Of a stretch of 12,898 nucleotides of DNA, positions 1-7,328 are shown in pieces. The notes under the pieces are model-generated. The model was given only the letters and a program-made list of their open reading frames with translations, had not been told where the DNA came from and made no database searches. How positions within the stretch are numbered: position 1 is the first letter of the stretch; each line of letters starts with the position of its first letter. Origin of the DNA: UBA2289 sp041677365. Lineage in GTDB: Bacteria > Bacillota_I > Bacilli_A > Izemoplasmatales > Hujiaoplasmataceae. The stretch lies in NCBI GenBank assembly GCA_041677365.1, contig JBAYQC010000033.1, positions 1 through 12,898 on the forward strand. The letters run 5' to 3'. The translations under genes and the position numbers were made by a program.

Positions 1-333
<333 letters not shown>

Positions 334-368
334 TTGCGTTTTATACAATTTATTCAGTTTTGAAAGAG

Positions 369-478
369 GTCTGGTGACGATGGCGAAGTGGACACACCTG
401 TATCCATACCGAACACAGAAGTTAAGCACTTCAGCGCCGAATGTAGTACTTACGTGCGAGACTAGGACGTTGCCAGGC
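369..478 (+). rRNA. rrf: 5S ribosomal RNA
   Basis: Complete 5S rRNA. The ends pair as helix I (GTCTGG at 369-374 with CCAGGC at 473-478). The core motifs CCATACCGAACACAGAAG and GTTAAGCACTTCAGCGCC are present, and the 3' arm reads ACTAGGACGTTGCC. At about 110 nt it is shorter than the 115-117 nt of Bacillus. The shortening lies in the arm around 445-460, which fits the short 5S rRNAs known from mollicutes. The ends are set by pairing and could shift by 1-2 nt. Confidence 0.95.
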
Positions 479-501
479 TATTCTTTCTAAATAAATAAAC
501 T

Positions 502-534
502 AATCCTTGATATTTTCTATCAAGGATTTTTTTT
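502..534 (+). terminator. Rho-independent terminator of the rRNA operon
   Basis: An 11-bp perfect stem (AATCCTTGATA with TATCAAGGATT), a 5-nt loop TTTTC and a run of eight T at 527-534. It begins 24 nt after the 5S gene, so it ends the rRNA transcript. Confidence 0.93.
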
Positions 535-549
535 ATAATAGATAATTAA

Positions 550-578
550 TTGCAAAATTAACCTTTTTCGCTTATAAT
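550..578 (+). promoter_or_regulatory. Promoter of the lipoprotein-peptidase pair
   Basis: A TTGCAA -35 box at 550-555 and a perfect TATAAT -10 box at 573-578 with a 17-bp spacer, a good sigma-A-type promoter. It sits just past the rRNA terminator and 31 nt before the ATG of the lipoprotein gene, whose AGGAGG ribosome binding site is at 596-601. Confidence 0.75.
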
Positions 579-608
579 TTTACCGACGGATAACTAGGAG
601 GAATTAAT

Positions 609-983
609 ATGAAAAAATTTTTTACTGTAGGTATTTTTCTAATCATCGGTTTCATTCTTGTCGGGTGCTCAAGTGGGATTGAAGATGTTAAAACAGAAAT
701 TGAGTCAATCGGATATAGACTAACAAAAAGAAGTTCTGAATCAGCAATCTACTTTGCTGGTACCAATGAAATTGTTCAAATTTACAATATTTACGATGAA
801 GATGATAATCAATCAGGCTACATCTATCAATTTGAATCTACAGATGCACTAAATAGAGCTATCGAAGATAATGAAGAATTAGATTTTGAAATTGAAGCGA
901 ATAATATTTACAAAAACTTCATTATTTTATCCGGAAAAGCAGATATTTTAGATCATTTTGAGCGTTTAAGTAACAATGACTAA
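609..983 (+). CDS. Small predicted lipoprotein of unknown function
   Basis: A 124-residue protein with a lipoprotein signal peptide: KK at 2-3, a hydrophobic core at 4-19 and the lipobox LVGC with Cys20 as the lipidated residue. It should therefore be anchored on the outer face of the cell membrane. The mature part is acidic, about 100 residues, with no family I can name. Start: ATG seven bases after AGGAGG, with its own promoter upstream. Its end overlaps the downstream zinc-peptidase gene by 8 bp, so the two are probably translated together and may work together at the membrane; that partnership is inferred from gene order only. Confidence 0.85.
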   Translation: MKKFFTVGIFLIIGFILVGCSSGIEDVKTEIESIGYRLTKRSSESAIYFAGTNEIVQIYNIYDEDDNQSGYIYQFESTDALNRAIEDNEELDFEIEANNIYKNFIILSGKADILDHFERLSNND

Positions 984-1569
984 AATCAAAAGTCATAGTA
1001 CTTTACCCGAAGGTTATAAAATCGATTATTCCATCGATTTACTAAAAAATCGCAAAAAATTAATAATGATAAATTTTTTAGGACTAGCGCTTGCGATCCC
1101 AGTCGTATTAGCTTATATATTAGTAATTGTTTTCACAACAAAGACTTTAGATTTATCAGAAATGGAAATATCTACTGTTCAAATGCTTGTTTTTATTATT
1201 GTACTGATTGCTTATATCTTTTTACACGAACTTACTCATGCAATCTTTTTTAAACTAGCCACAAAATCAAAAGTTAAGTTTGGATTTCATGGTATAATGG
1301 CTTCGGCATCAGTACCAGGAATTTACTTCTACAAAAAACCCTATTTAATTGCAGGATTAGCTCCAGCTGTAATTTTCACAGTGATTTTTGTAATTTTCAT
1401 GTTCTTTTTGGACAACATTGATTTATTATTACTATTTATTGTTTTTGCTTCCCATTTCACTGGATGTGTAGGTGATTTTTATATTGCTTACAAATTAAAA
1501 AAATATCCTGATGATACTTTAATTGAAGATACGGGAACGGGAATGAAATTTTATATAAAAATCGCTTAA
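976..1569 (+). CDS. Putative membrane zinc peptidase, DUF3267 type
   Basis: A 197-residue integral membrane protein with about four hydrophobic segments (roughly 30-53, 68-83, 124-145 and 148-164). The zincin motif HELTH is at 84-88, with His84, Glu85 and His88 as metal and catalytic residues. The later GCVGDF (163-168) supplies Asp167, the likely third zinc ligand. This arrangement, with the YKKPYLIAGLAP stretch between them, is typical of the DUF3267 putative zincin family; substrates are unknown. The ATG lies inside the end of the lipoprotein gene (8-bp overlap) and has no strong ribosome binding site, so translational coupling is likely. The gene ends at a terminator shared with the convergent TPR gene. 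Confidence 0.82.
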   Translation: MTKIKSHSTLPEGYKIDYSIDLLKNRKKLIMINFLGLALAIPVVLAYILVIVFTTKTLDLSEMEISTVQMLVFIIVLIAYIFLHELTHAIFFKLATKSKVKFGFHGIMASASVPGIYFYKKPYLIAGLAPAVIFTVIFVIFMFFLDNIDLLLLFIVFASHFTGCVGDFYIAYKLKKYPDDTLIEDTGTGMKFYIKIA

Positions 1570-1588
1570 AATTCTAAGCGATTTTTTT
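1558..1588. terminator. Bidirectional terminator between convergent operons
   Basis: An 11-bp perfect stem (AAAATCGCTTA at 1558-1568, TAAGCGATTTT at 1575-1585) with a 6-nt loop AAATTC. On the plus strand it runs into seven T (1582-1588). On the minus strand the run of A at 1557-1561 supplies five U. The left arm overlaps the end of the peptidase gene, and the minus-strand TPR stop codon (TAA, 1589-1587) lies next to the right arm, so one hairpin ends both operons. Confidence 0.88.
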
Positions 1589-3359
1589 ATGATTTATGAG
1601 CTTTTAGTTTTTTTAGGGCTTTGGCATGATATTTAACAAGAACCTTGTTTTTTTTGTTTTCCGTAAGTCTAAGCATCTGTTCTAGATAATCAACCTCTTT
1701 TTTTCTCTGATTGTTTTTTTCTAAAACAGCAATAAGATTATCTAATAAATCTACTAACAATGTCAGTACTTCAGATTTATTGCTATTAAAAATATCTCTT
1801 AATAGTTCTATTCCTTTTTCATAATAATTAATAGCTTTATCTACATCTTGTTTTTTTAGATAACTTTGAGCTACTACTTTGGTAATATCATAGTGAACTT
1901 TGAAATCGTTGGGATAGACTTTTTTATAAATATAATTATAAAAATTTAAGGCGTTTTCACCCCATTCAATGGTTTTATCATATTCTTTTTTTCGATAATA
2001 AACTTGAGATAAATAGCCAACTATATGGGCGTATTCTTTAAAAGCAGTAGAAACATTGTTTTTAATAAGTTGGTTAAGATAATTAAGCGGTATTTCATAA
2101 ATTGAGATGGCATCATCATTATCTTTTCTTTTAAAATAATAGTCTCCTAGTTCTATACAACAACGGATTAAGTCTCCTTGATATTCTTGTTCATCAATTT
2201 CAACACACTTCTGATAATAATTGACAGCTTCAAGAAAGTTTAAGTTTAACAAATAATCATCTTGCTTATCAAGGTAGATTTGACCCAAACTATGACTAAT
2301 TCTTGCTAGATAATATAATGTTTTTGCATCTTCTAAATTGTTTTCTAAGAATGAGTCAGCACTCTCTTTCAAAATAACGATGCTCTTTTCGTACCGGTGA
2401 TTATTTTGATATAGTTTACCTAAATTGTATAGGTCCTCAGCTAGCATAATTTGATTATTTGGAAGTTCTATACCTTTTCGAAAATAAATAGATTTCACTA
2501 AATTTTCCTCAGCTTCAACTAACTGATTGAAATGATTATGAACCTGATATTTAAAACCAAAAATATTTGCCTTTAACTCGCGGATGTACTCATCTTCTAA
2601 TAGTTTTTGTAAAACACTATATGCTTTATCTAGTAAAGGCAATATCGGAGAATACTGTTTTAGTTCTTGATGGCAAATTGCTTGTCGATAGTAATTTGCA
2701 GCTAGTAAATATCGATCAAATTCAACATCTTTAGAAATCATATATAGTAATAAATCCTCTTCATTCTCACAGTATTCTAAAGCCCGGTCATAAAAGGAGT
2801 CATGCATAAATAAAAGCGATATTTGTCTTTCTATTTTTGCTAGAGTAATTGCGTTTTCTTTAGCGTTAATTTGAATGAATATATCCATCATTTTTTCCGC
2901 TTCAAAAAGATATTCATAGGCTTCATCATATCGGTCTAGCTTAACTAAATCCTCAGAAAACTTCCGGTATATTTCTACGTTTTCAAGTTCATCAAAACAA
3001 TTTTCTAACTGATTTTCATAGTAAGTATAAAGATAGTGATAGGCTTCTTCGTGTTTTCCTTTGTCTCTTAGAAAAAGATAATACTCATAGTGGAATCGCA
3101 AAATAAAATTATAAAAAGATTCAACTTCGATACCAAGTTCATAGATTTGACCAAGTTCGTCCAACTTGGTTTTACTACCAACTCTTGCGGCTAAAGAAAG
3201 AAACAACAACTGGAGAAATTCATAAGCCTCATCTGGATCAAAATTTTCGATTAAATTAGATTTTATCTCTTGAAGAAACTCAAGAGGAGTTTTTGAAAGC
3301 GCTCCAAAAACATCATTTTTATTTATCAAATCTTGAACTTTATCAATGAGTTCACTCAT
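1587..3359 (-). CDS. Large TPR-repeat protein, last gene of the VirD4-like operon
   Basis: A 590-residue all-helical protein with no signal peptide or membrane segment, so cytoplasmic. Tetratricopeptide-like helix pairs run along most of its length. Clear units occur in the second half, for example LAEDLYNLGKLYQNNHRYEK, CIELGDYYFKRKDNDDAISI, GYLSQVYYRKKEYDKTIEWG and AQSYLKKQDVDKAINYYEKG. The C-terminus is basic (KALKKLKAHKS). TPR arrays are protein-protein scaffolds, so an adaptor or substrate-binding role is the best guess; no catalytic motif is visible. The ATG start is 9 nt after the stop of the Sel1 gene, with only a weak AGGGG ribosome binding site. Last gene of a six-gene unit, ending at the shared hairpin terminator. 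Confidence 0.85.
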   Translation of the reverse strand: MSELIDKVQDLINKNDVFGALSKTPLEFLQEIKSNLIENFDPDEAYEFLQLLFLSLAARVGSKTKLDELGQIYELGIEVESFYNFILRFHYEYYLFLRDKGKHEEAYHYLYTYYENQLENCFDELENVEIYRKFSEDLVKLDRYDEAYEYLFEAEKMMDIFIQINAKENAITLAKIERQISLLFMHDSFYDRALEYCENEEDLLLYMISKDVEFDRYLLAANYYRQAICHQELKQYSPILPLLDKAYSVLQKLLEDEYIRELKANIFGFKYQVHNHFNQLVEAEENLVKSIYFRKGIELPNNQIMLAEDLYNLGKLYQNNHRYEKSIVILKESADSFLENNLEDAKTLYYLARISHSLGQIYLDKQDDYLLNLNFLEAVNYYQKCVEIDEQEYQGDLIRCCIELGDYYFKRKDNDDAISIYEIPLNYLNQLIKNNVSTAFKEYAHIVGYLSQVYYRKKEYDKTIEWGENALNFYNYIYKKVYPNDFKVHYDITKVVAQSYLKKQDVDKAINYYEKGIELLRDIFNSNKSEVLTLLVDLLDNLIAVLEKNNQRKKEVDYLEQMLRLTENKKNKVLVKYHAKALKKLKAHKS

Positions 3360-3368
3360 ATTAAACCC

Positions 3369-3599
3369 CTATGAATTTGCTTGGACATTAACGTCATCAT
3401 CAAAGTAAAAATCTTCCAACCAAGCTTTAGCTGGTAAGTATCCATTGTCATAACTTAAGGTCATCCACTCCAAACATTCATCGATACTTTCATCAACCTC
3501 TAGGCCTTCATAATAAAGAATCGCTAAATCATACTGAGCTTCACGATTACCTTTCTGAGCTTTTTCTAGAGTTTCTTTAAAGAGATTACTAGGTTCCAT
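3369..3599 (-). CDS. Small Sel1-repeat protein
   Basis: A 76-residue cytoplasmic protein. The stretch KGNREAQYDLAILYYEGLEV and the following DECLEWMTLSYDNGYLPAKA match about one and a half Sel1 (TPR-like) repeats, with the usual A-x-x-G-N-x-x-A-Q and W-x-x-x-A/S patterns. Sel1 proteins act as adaptors. I choose the ATG at 3599: AGGTGG lies just before it and the previous gene's TGA is at 3610-3608. An in-frame TTG at 3611 would add four residues (the TTG start plus RWY) but would put this ribosome binding site inside the gene. The acidic C-terminal tail (DFYFDDDVN) is unassigned. It could be an accessory to either neighbouring helical-repeat protein. Confidence 0.78.
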   Translation of the reverse strand: MEPSNLFKETLEKAQKGNREAQYDLAILYYEGLEVDESIDECLEWMTLSYDNGYLPAKAWLEDFYFDDDVNVQANS

Positions 3600-3607
3600 A
3601 TACCACC

Positions 3608-4339
3608 TCAATCAAATCTAGCATTATTTAGCAGTCCAGGATTTGTCCATTCTAAATTTTCTTCTATAATAAGTTTTTCCCTAAGTTTTGGCCAAAACAT
3701 GTAAACATAACCCATTTTACCAGGTTTGCCTATCTCGTTATGGATCTGGTTCTCTATTTTTGGATAAACATCTGAAAATTTCTTCGTTTTTTCTAAAGGA
3801 TCTTTGTTAATGAACTGTCGAAAACTTTTAGTTTTTTCGATGATTTCTACTTGATCAAAAGCGTCAATCTTTTCAGCGAAATTTAAAATATCAGCTACTG
3901 TATTATTTAAATAAGCTACCATTCTAGAATATGTGTATTTAATTTCGTTAGCTTTGTTCATCATTCTATATAACCTAATTAATTCCCAATATGCTTGATA
4001 CACTTCTTCAATGTTACCCAAGTTAGTTAAATCTGAGATTATTTGTTCATATTTCTCTATTTTCCATTCATCATCTTTATTTATTTTTAACAATAATTCT
4101 AGAATTTTAACTGATTTATTGTCAATGCTATTAAAAGGATCGATTTCTTTCAAGTAACTATCATGAATGCTGTAAGCTTCAACTAAATCTGATAAATCTT
4201 CTTCAGTAACTTGAAATTTCTCACAAAAAGCAATTAATTTCAAGGTAATTTGATAAGCTGCTTTAAAATCTTGATTTTCAACTGCTTTTCCCAAAGCAGT
4301 AATCTGTTCATGTTTAAAATTATCCTTTAAATTATCCAT
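3608..4339 (-). CDS. Uncharacterised helical protein with C-terminal MGYxxxFW...FD motif
   Basis: A 243-residue soluble protein. Residues 1-185 are helical and TPR-like without clear repeats. The last 35 residues are distinctive: MGYVYMFW at 209-216, a basic helix with KLREKL, then EWTNPG (230-235), NN at 238-239 and a terminal RFD. This resembles a C-terminal signature (MGY-xx-xW, then K-rich, then W-x-x-P, N, FD) that I recall from uncharacterised Bacillota proteins found near Sel1 and immunity-type genes; the recall is unverified. Start: ATG at 4339 with AGGAGGAG ahead of it, overlapping the TAG of the upstream gene. The stop is TGA, evidence that TGA is not read as Trp here. No function is assigned. 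Confidence 0.78.
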   Translation of the reverse strand: MDNLKDNFKHEQITALGKAVENQDFKAAYQITLKLIAFCEKFQVTEEDLSDLVEAYSIHDSYLKEIDPFNSIDNKSVKILELLLKINKDDEWKIEKYEQIISDLTNLGNIEEVYQAYWELIRLYRMMNKANEIKYTYSRMVAYLNNTVADILNFAEKIDAFDQVEIIEKTKSFRQFINKDPLEKTKKFSDVYPKIENQIHNEIGKPGKMGYVYMFWPKLREKLIIEENLEWTNPGLLNNARFD

Positions 4340-4353
4340 TAGAATATCTCCTC

Positions 4354-4881
4354 CTAAGTAAAATCTTTGGTAACAAAAGCTTTATCAAATCTTTTTCTTT
4401 TTAAATCCCGCTTCTTTATTGAAAAATATACTACTCCATCAATAGTGCTCAAAAACTCTAAACGATTGTCTTCGTAAGGATCATATTGGAGAAGCAGAAC
4501 CTCATCACTTGGAAAATCTTTGTTTAACTCTAAGGGCTTTCCTAACATCTTTAATCCTTCTGCGCGTCTTTCTTTGATGAATTCGATAGAGAAGCTTTTG
4601 AAGTTAGATATTTTATAAAAATCTTTTGAAAGATCAAAGTCAAGACTATAGATTACTTTTCCAATATTTCCGTCTTCACTGATAAAGAAATATAATATTC
4701 CCTCATCAGGCAAAATGCCATTCTTAGGTAGTTCGCTTAGTTTAATCTGCGCCAATAAAAATAGTTTGTCGTTAATAGTTTTTATATCTTTTTCCGAAAT
4801 ACTGGCAGAGCCAAACAATTTTGATTTAAAACAGTTTGTAGTTTCTAACTCATCTTTAATGATTATTTTAATAGATTCCAT
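4354..4881 (-). CDS. Short YwqG-like (DUF1963) protein
   Basis: A 175-residue soluble protein. Several stretches match the YwqG/DUF1963 fold: SKLFG at 20-24, LLAQIKLSELP at 42-52, LPDEGILYFFIS at 57-68, VIYSLD at 76-81, MLGKP at 112-116, LLLQYD at 129-134 and GVVYFSIKKRDL at 149-160. Typical members are about 260 residues, so this is a shortened version, and the usual N-terminal G-G-x-P step reads FGSAS here. The biochemical role of the family is not established; such proteins often occur in toxin-immunity neighbourhoods. The ATG is 3 nt after the stop of the VirD4-like gene and no good ribosome binding site is visible, so coupling is likely. The family call is by motif recall. Confidence 0.75.
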   Translation of the reverse strand: MESIKIIIKDELETTNCFKSKLFGSASISEKDIKTINDKLFLLAQIKLSELPKNGILPDEGILYFFISEDGNIGKVIYSLDFDLSKDFYKISNFKSFSIEFIKERRAEGLKMLGKPLELNKDFPSDEVLLLQYDPYEDNRLEFLSTIDGVVYFSIKKRDLKRKRFDKAFVTKDFT

Positions 4882-4884
4882 ATA

Positions 4885-6462
4885 CTATTTTCTCAAAAAT
4901 TCATATTTTCGATGTTTAGAAATCTCTTCTTGATCAAACTCATGTTTAAAGAAATCACTAGTTTGATACTTACCACTTCGGTATTGATCATAGAAACTTT
5001 CAAAATCAAAACATCTAACATTTTCCAATTGTAATTGTTCAATTATAATTGGATTAAAACCCTGAAACACTTTATAATCATCAATATCGCTCAAGTAACT
5101 TACATAAGGGAAGTTTCTTCCTTGTAGAATTAAAGCTTGACCTCTTTGTTTATCTAACATCTGTAACTGAGATATTGAGATTAAAGGTTCTTCTCGATTA
5201 AATACCATCCGCTTACCACATAAAGTTTGAATTTCTTCTAAAAGACTCTTTTCTCTAGAGGTTAAAAAAATCCAATTAGTGCAGTTTCCTTTGATAGTTT
5301 GAGCTTCTTCCTGATAGATGTTAAATAGTTGTTGTTCAGATTGAACAACCAAAAAGAAGCGCATATTTCTGCTTCTTGCGGCTGAAATAATTGATGGCAT
5401 ATCTGTTATCTTAGGCATATTTGCAAACTCATCTAAGCAGAAATTAACTCGCTTTATTAAAGCTCTTTCCTTGGTCTTCAATGCCTCATCGATTAGTACT
5501 TCATAACTTTGTTTTATGAAAGAAGAAGCCAAGAAGTGTAAAGTGGTTTTTTCATCAGGTATAACTAAAAACACTGCAGTTTTTTCTTTAGAAATATTAG
5601 CTATATCAAAACTTGTTTTGGATAAAAGACTGTTCAAAGATTTCGAATTCATAAATGGAGAAAGCATTGTATCTACAGTGCCAAGAATACTTTTTCTCGT
5701 GTTGTCAGCGTTAAGAAGTGTGGACAACATTTTTATCGCTGCTAGAGATTGCTTAGGCAAATCTTTAACAAATTTTGCTAGGTTGGATAATTCTACTTCA
5801 TTAGTTTCCTGAGCATAAGCCGCCATTACAACCACACTCTTCATATTGACCTCTGAAATATCCTTTGCTAATTCAAAAAGCAGTAGAATTACACCGACAA
5901 TATAATTTGCTGAAGTAATTTCCCAGTAAGGATCTTTTTCGCTTTTGACCTTAGCTTTTAAAGTGTTTACAAAATCACTAACCATCTCAATGGCTTTATC
6001 AAATTCTCCAGATTTATATAGTTGATAAGGTTTATAAAGCGGATTCCAATACATATTGCTTTTTTTAGGGTCACGAAAGTTAAGGACTTCAATTCGGTAT
6101 CCTTGACTTAACAAGTAACCAGAATTTCTTTCTAGCAACTCACCCTTTGGATCGGTGATTATCATCGATTCACTTGCATGAGCTAAAATATTTATTAAAG
6201 GCATGCAAAATAGTCTAGTTTTCTTAGACCCTGTTGATCCTAAAATTAGTGTATGGTTATCTTGATCATCGACATATACAGTTCTTCCATCAGAAATTAT
6301 CGGAACTCCTGCAAGACCATCATTGCTTTCGTTGAGCAATATTTTCTTTAATCTAAACTTCATCTCGTTTTCAGTTGCAAATCTAGAACCAGTTGCCATT
6401 TGTTTCAAATACATGTTGTATTTATGTTCGTCAAATATAGCCGGCTTAATCGTTTTAGACAT
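4885..6462 (-). CDS. Soluble VirD4/TraG-type (type IV coupling protein-like) ATPase
   Basis: A 525-residue P-loop ATPase of the VirD4/TraG group (HerA/FtsK superfamily), whose members are hexameric pumps that deliver DNA or protein to type IV secretion channels. Visible motifs: GSRFAT at 25-30 (the usual start of the soluble part), Walker A GSTGSKKT at 75-82, DPKGEL at 104-109, Walker B FCLDEF at 341-346 with Asp344 and Glu345, and Gln374 in LVVQSEQQL. Two features are odd. The N-terminal membrane helices of true coupling proteins are missing. The Walker A glycine before the lysine is Lys80, although Lys81 and Thr82 remain. Start: ATG overlaps the previous TAA by one base, after AAGGAG. No relaxase or channel gene is nearby, so conjugation is unlikely. 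Confidence 0.88.
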   Translation of the reverse strand: MSKTIKPAIFDEHKYNMYLKQMATGSRFATENEMKFRLKKILLNESNDGLAGVPIISDGRTVYVDDQDNHTLILGSTGSKKTRLFCMPLINILAHASESMIITDPKGELLERNSGYLLSQGYRIEVLNFRDPKKSNMYWNPLYKPYQLYKSGEFDKAIEMVSDFVNTLKAKVKSEKDPYWEITSANYIVGVILLLFELAKDISEVNMKSVVVMAAYAQETNEVELSNLAKFVKDLPKQSLAAIKMLSTLLNADNTRKSILGTVDTMLSPFMNSKSLNSLLSKTSFDIANISKEKTAVFLVIPDEKTTLHFLASSFIKQSYEVLIDEALKTKERALIKRVNFCLDEFANMPKITDMPSIISAARSRNMRFFLVVQSEQQLFNIYQEEAQTIKGNCTNWIFLTSREKSLLEEIQTLCGKRMVFNREEPLISISQLQMLDKQRGQALILQGRNFPYVSYLSDIDDYKVFQGFNPIIIEQLQLENVRCFDFESFYDQYRSGKYQTSDFFKHEFDQEEISKHRKYEFLRK

Positions 6463-7328
6463 TAGAAATCTCCTTCATAATCAGCTTTTTTGAAAAACCC
6501 AGATTTAAACTGCTTTATCCATTTTCCGTCTTTACTGAAAAAAACCAAATCTTTTGAATCAATAATTTTATTTTGGTTTTCACTCAAAGAATACTTCTTA
6601 TAGGTTATATCTTTAGCTAAATTTTTTAGCGTTTTTAATCCATTATAGTTTCTTTGTTTACTCAAATAATCAACAGTTTCAAGCAGAAGCGCTTTTCCAG
6701 AAGGATCAACTTTTAGGCCGAGATTGTTTAGATATTCAAGTAGTTTATTGACTAATGAATCAGATGGGTTGCTTTTAATCTCGATTCTTTCAATTCTAAG
6801 AATGGAAGAGATTATTGACTCACAATCTTTAACATGATTTGTTTTTCTACAGTTTGAGACAAAGATAATCATTTGAATATCATCTCTTTTCACCAAATAA
6901 TGAAGAAATCGAATAAAGCGTTTATCTTCACAAGCTAAGTTTTCTACCCACTCTGTAATATCAATCACTAAAACTCCAGCAAAGGGTTCTCCGTATTGAG
7001 ATAATCCATGTTCTAAAAGTGTGTAGAGTCTTTCAAACCCAGAAAATGATTCTTTATCTTCTTGGTATTCTAATAAAAATTCTATTGCTTTTTTTTGATT
7101 AGAAAAAGGCATTAAACCAAGATGAGATAGTTCATTAGCTAAAATATCTATTAGATGACTAATCCCTGTACCTGGTGGTGAAACAATAAAATAATTGGGT
7201 ATAATAATCTTGCCATCTTCTAAATGATCGGCAATATTTACCGCGACATTTCTCCAACTATCTAATATTTGTTTTATCTCTTCATATCCGGGTAGACTTA
7301 AAAGGTCTTTATAGTTAGAAGTTTCCAC
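6462..7328 (-). CDS. Degenerate AAA+ ATPase-like protein, first gene of the operon
   Basis: A 288-residue soluble protein with an AAA+ layout. The P-loop position reads SPPGTGIS (50-57), so the first Gly is Ser and the essential Lys is Ile56. The Walker B strand VLVIDI (119-124) keeps Asp123 but lacks the following Glu. A sensor-1-like FVSNC (156-160, Asn159) precedes an AAA+ lid-like helical region (about 190-245, with NYNGLKTLKNL). It probably binds nucleotide poorly or not at all and may regulate or load the partner ATPase encoded next. Start: GTG at 7328, seven bases after AGGAGG (7341-7336). An out-of-frame ATG overlaps it (7330-7328). First gene of the unit, behind the divergent promoter region. 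Confidence 0.8.
   Translation of the reverse strand: METSNYKDLLSLPGYEEIKQILDSWRNVAVNIADHLEDGKIIIPNYFIVSPPGTGISHLIDILANELSHLGLMPFSNQKKAIEFLLEYQEDKESFSGFERLYTLLEHGLSQYGEPFAGVLVIDITEWVENLACEDKRFIRFLHYLVKRDDIQMIIFVSNCRKTNHVKDCESIISSILRIERIEIKSNPSDSLVNKLLEYLNNLGLKVDPSGKALLLETVDYLSKQRNYNGLKTLKNLAKDITYKKYSLSENQNKIIDSKDLVFFSKDGKWIKQFKSGFFKKADYEGDF

Noticed and set aside
3608..3610. TGA read as tryptophan
   Set aside because: TGA ends the 243-residue gene right where the next gene's ribosome binding site begins, and Trp is coded by TGG throughout.
3600..3611. TTG start for the Sel1-repeat gene
   Set aside because: The ATG at 3599 has AGGTGG just ahead of it; the TTG start would place that site within the coding region.
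4715..5812. Plus-strand open frames inside the YwqG-like and VirD4-like genes, and a similar minus-strand one at 7582-7800
   Set aside because: Antisense shadows of genes with clear family motifs, without start signals of their own.
4885..6462. Conjugative element or mobilisable plasmid remnant
   Set aside because: Only a VirD4-like ATPase is present. There is no relaxase, VirB4, channel protein, integrase or oriT-like structure, and the ATPase lacks its membrane anchor.
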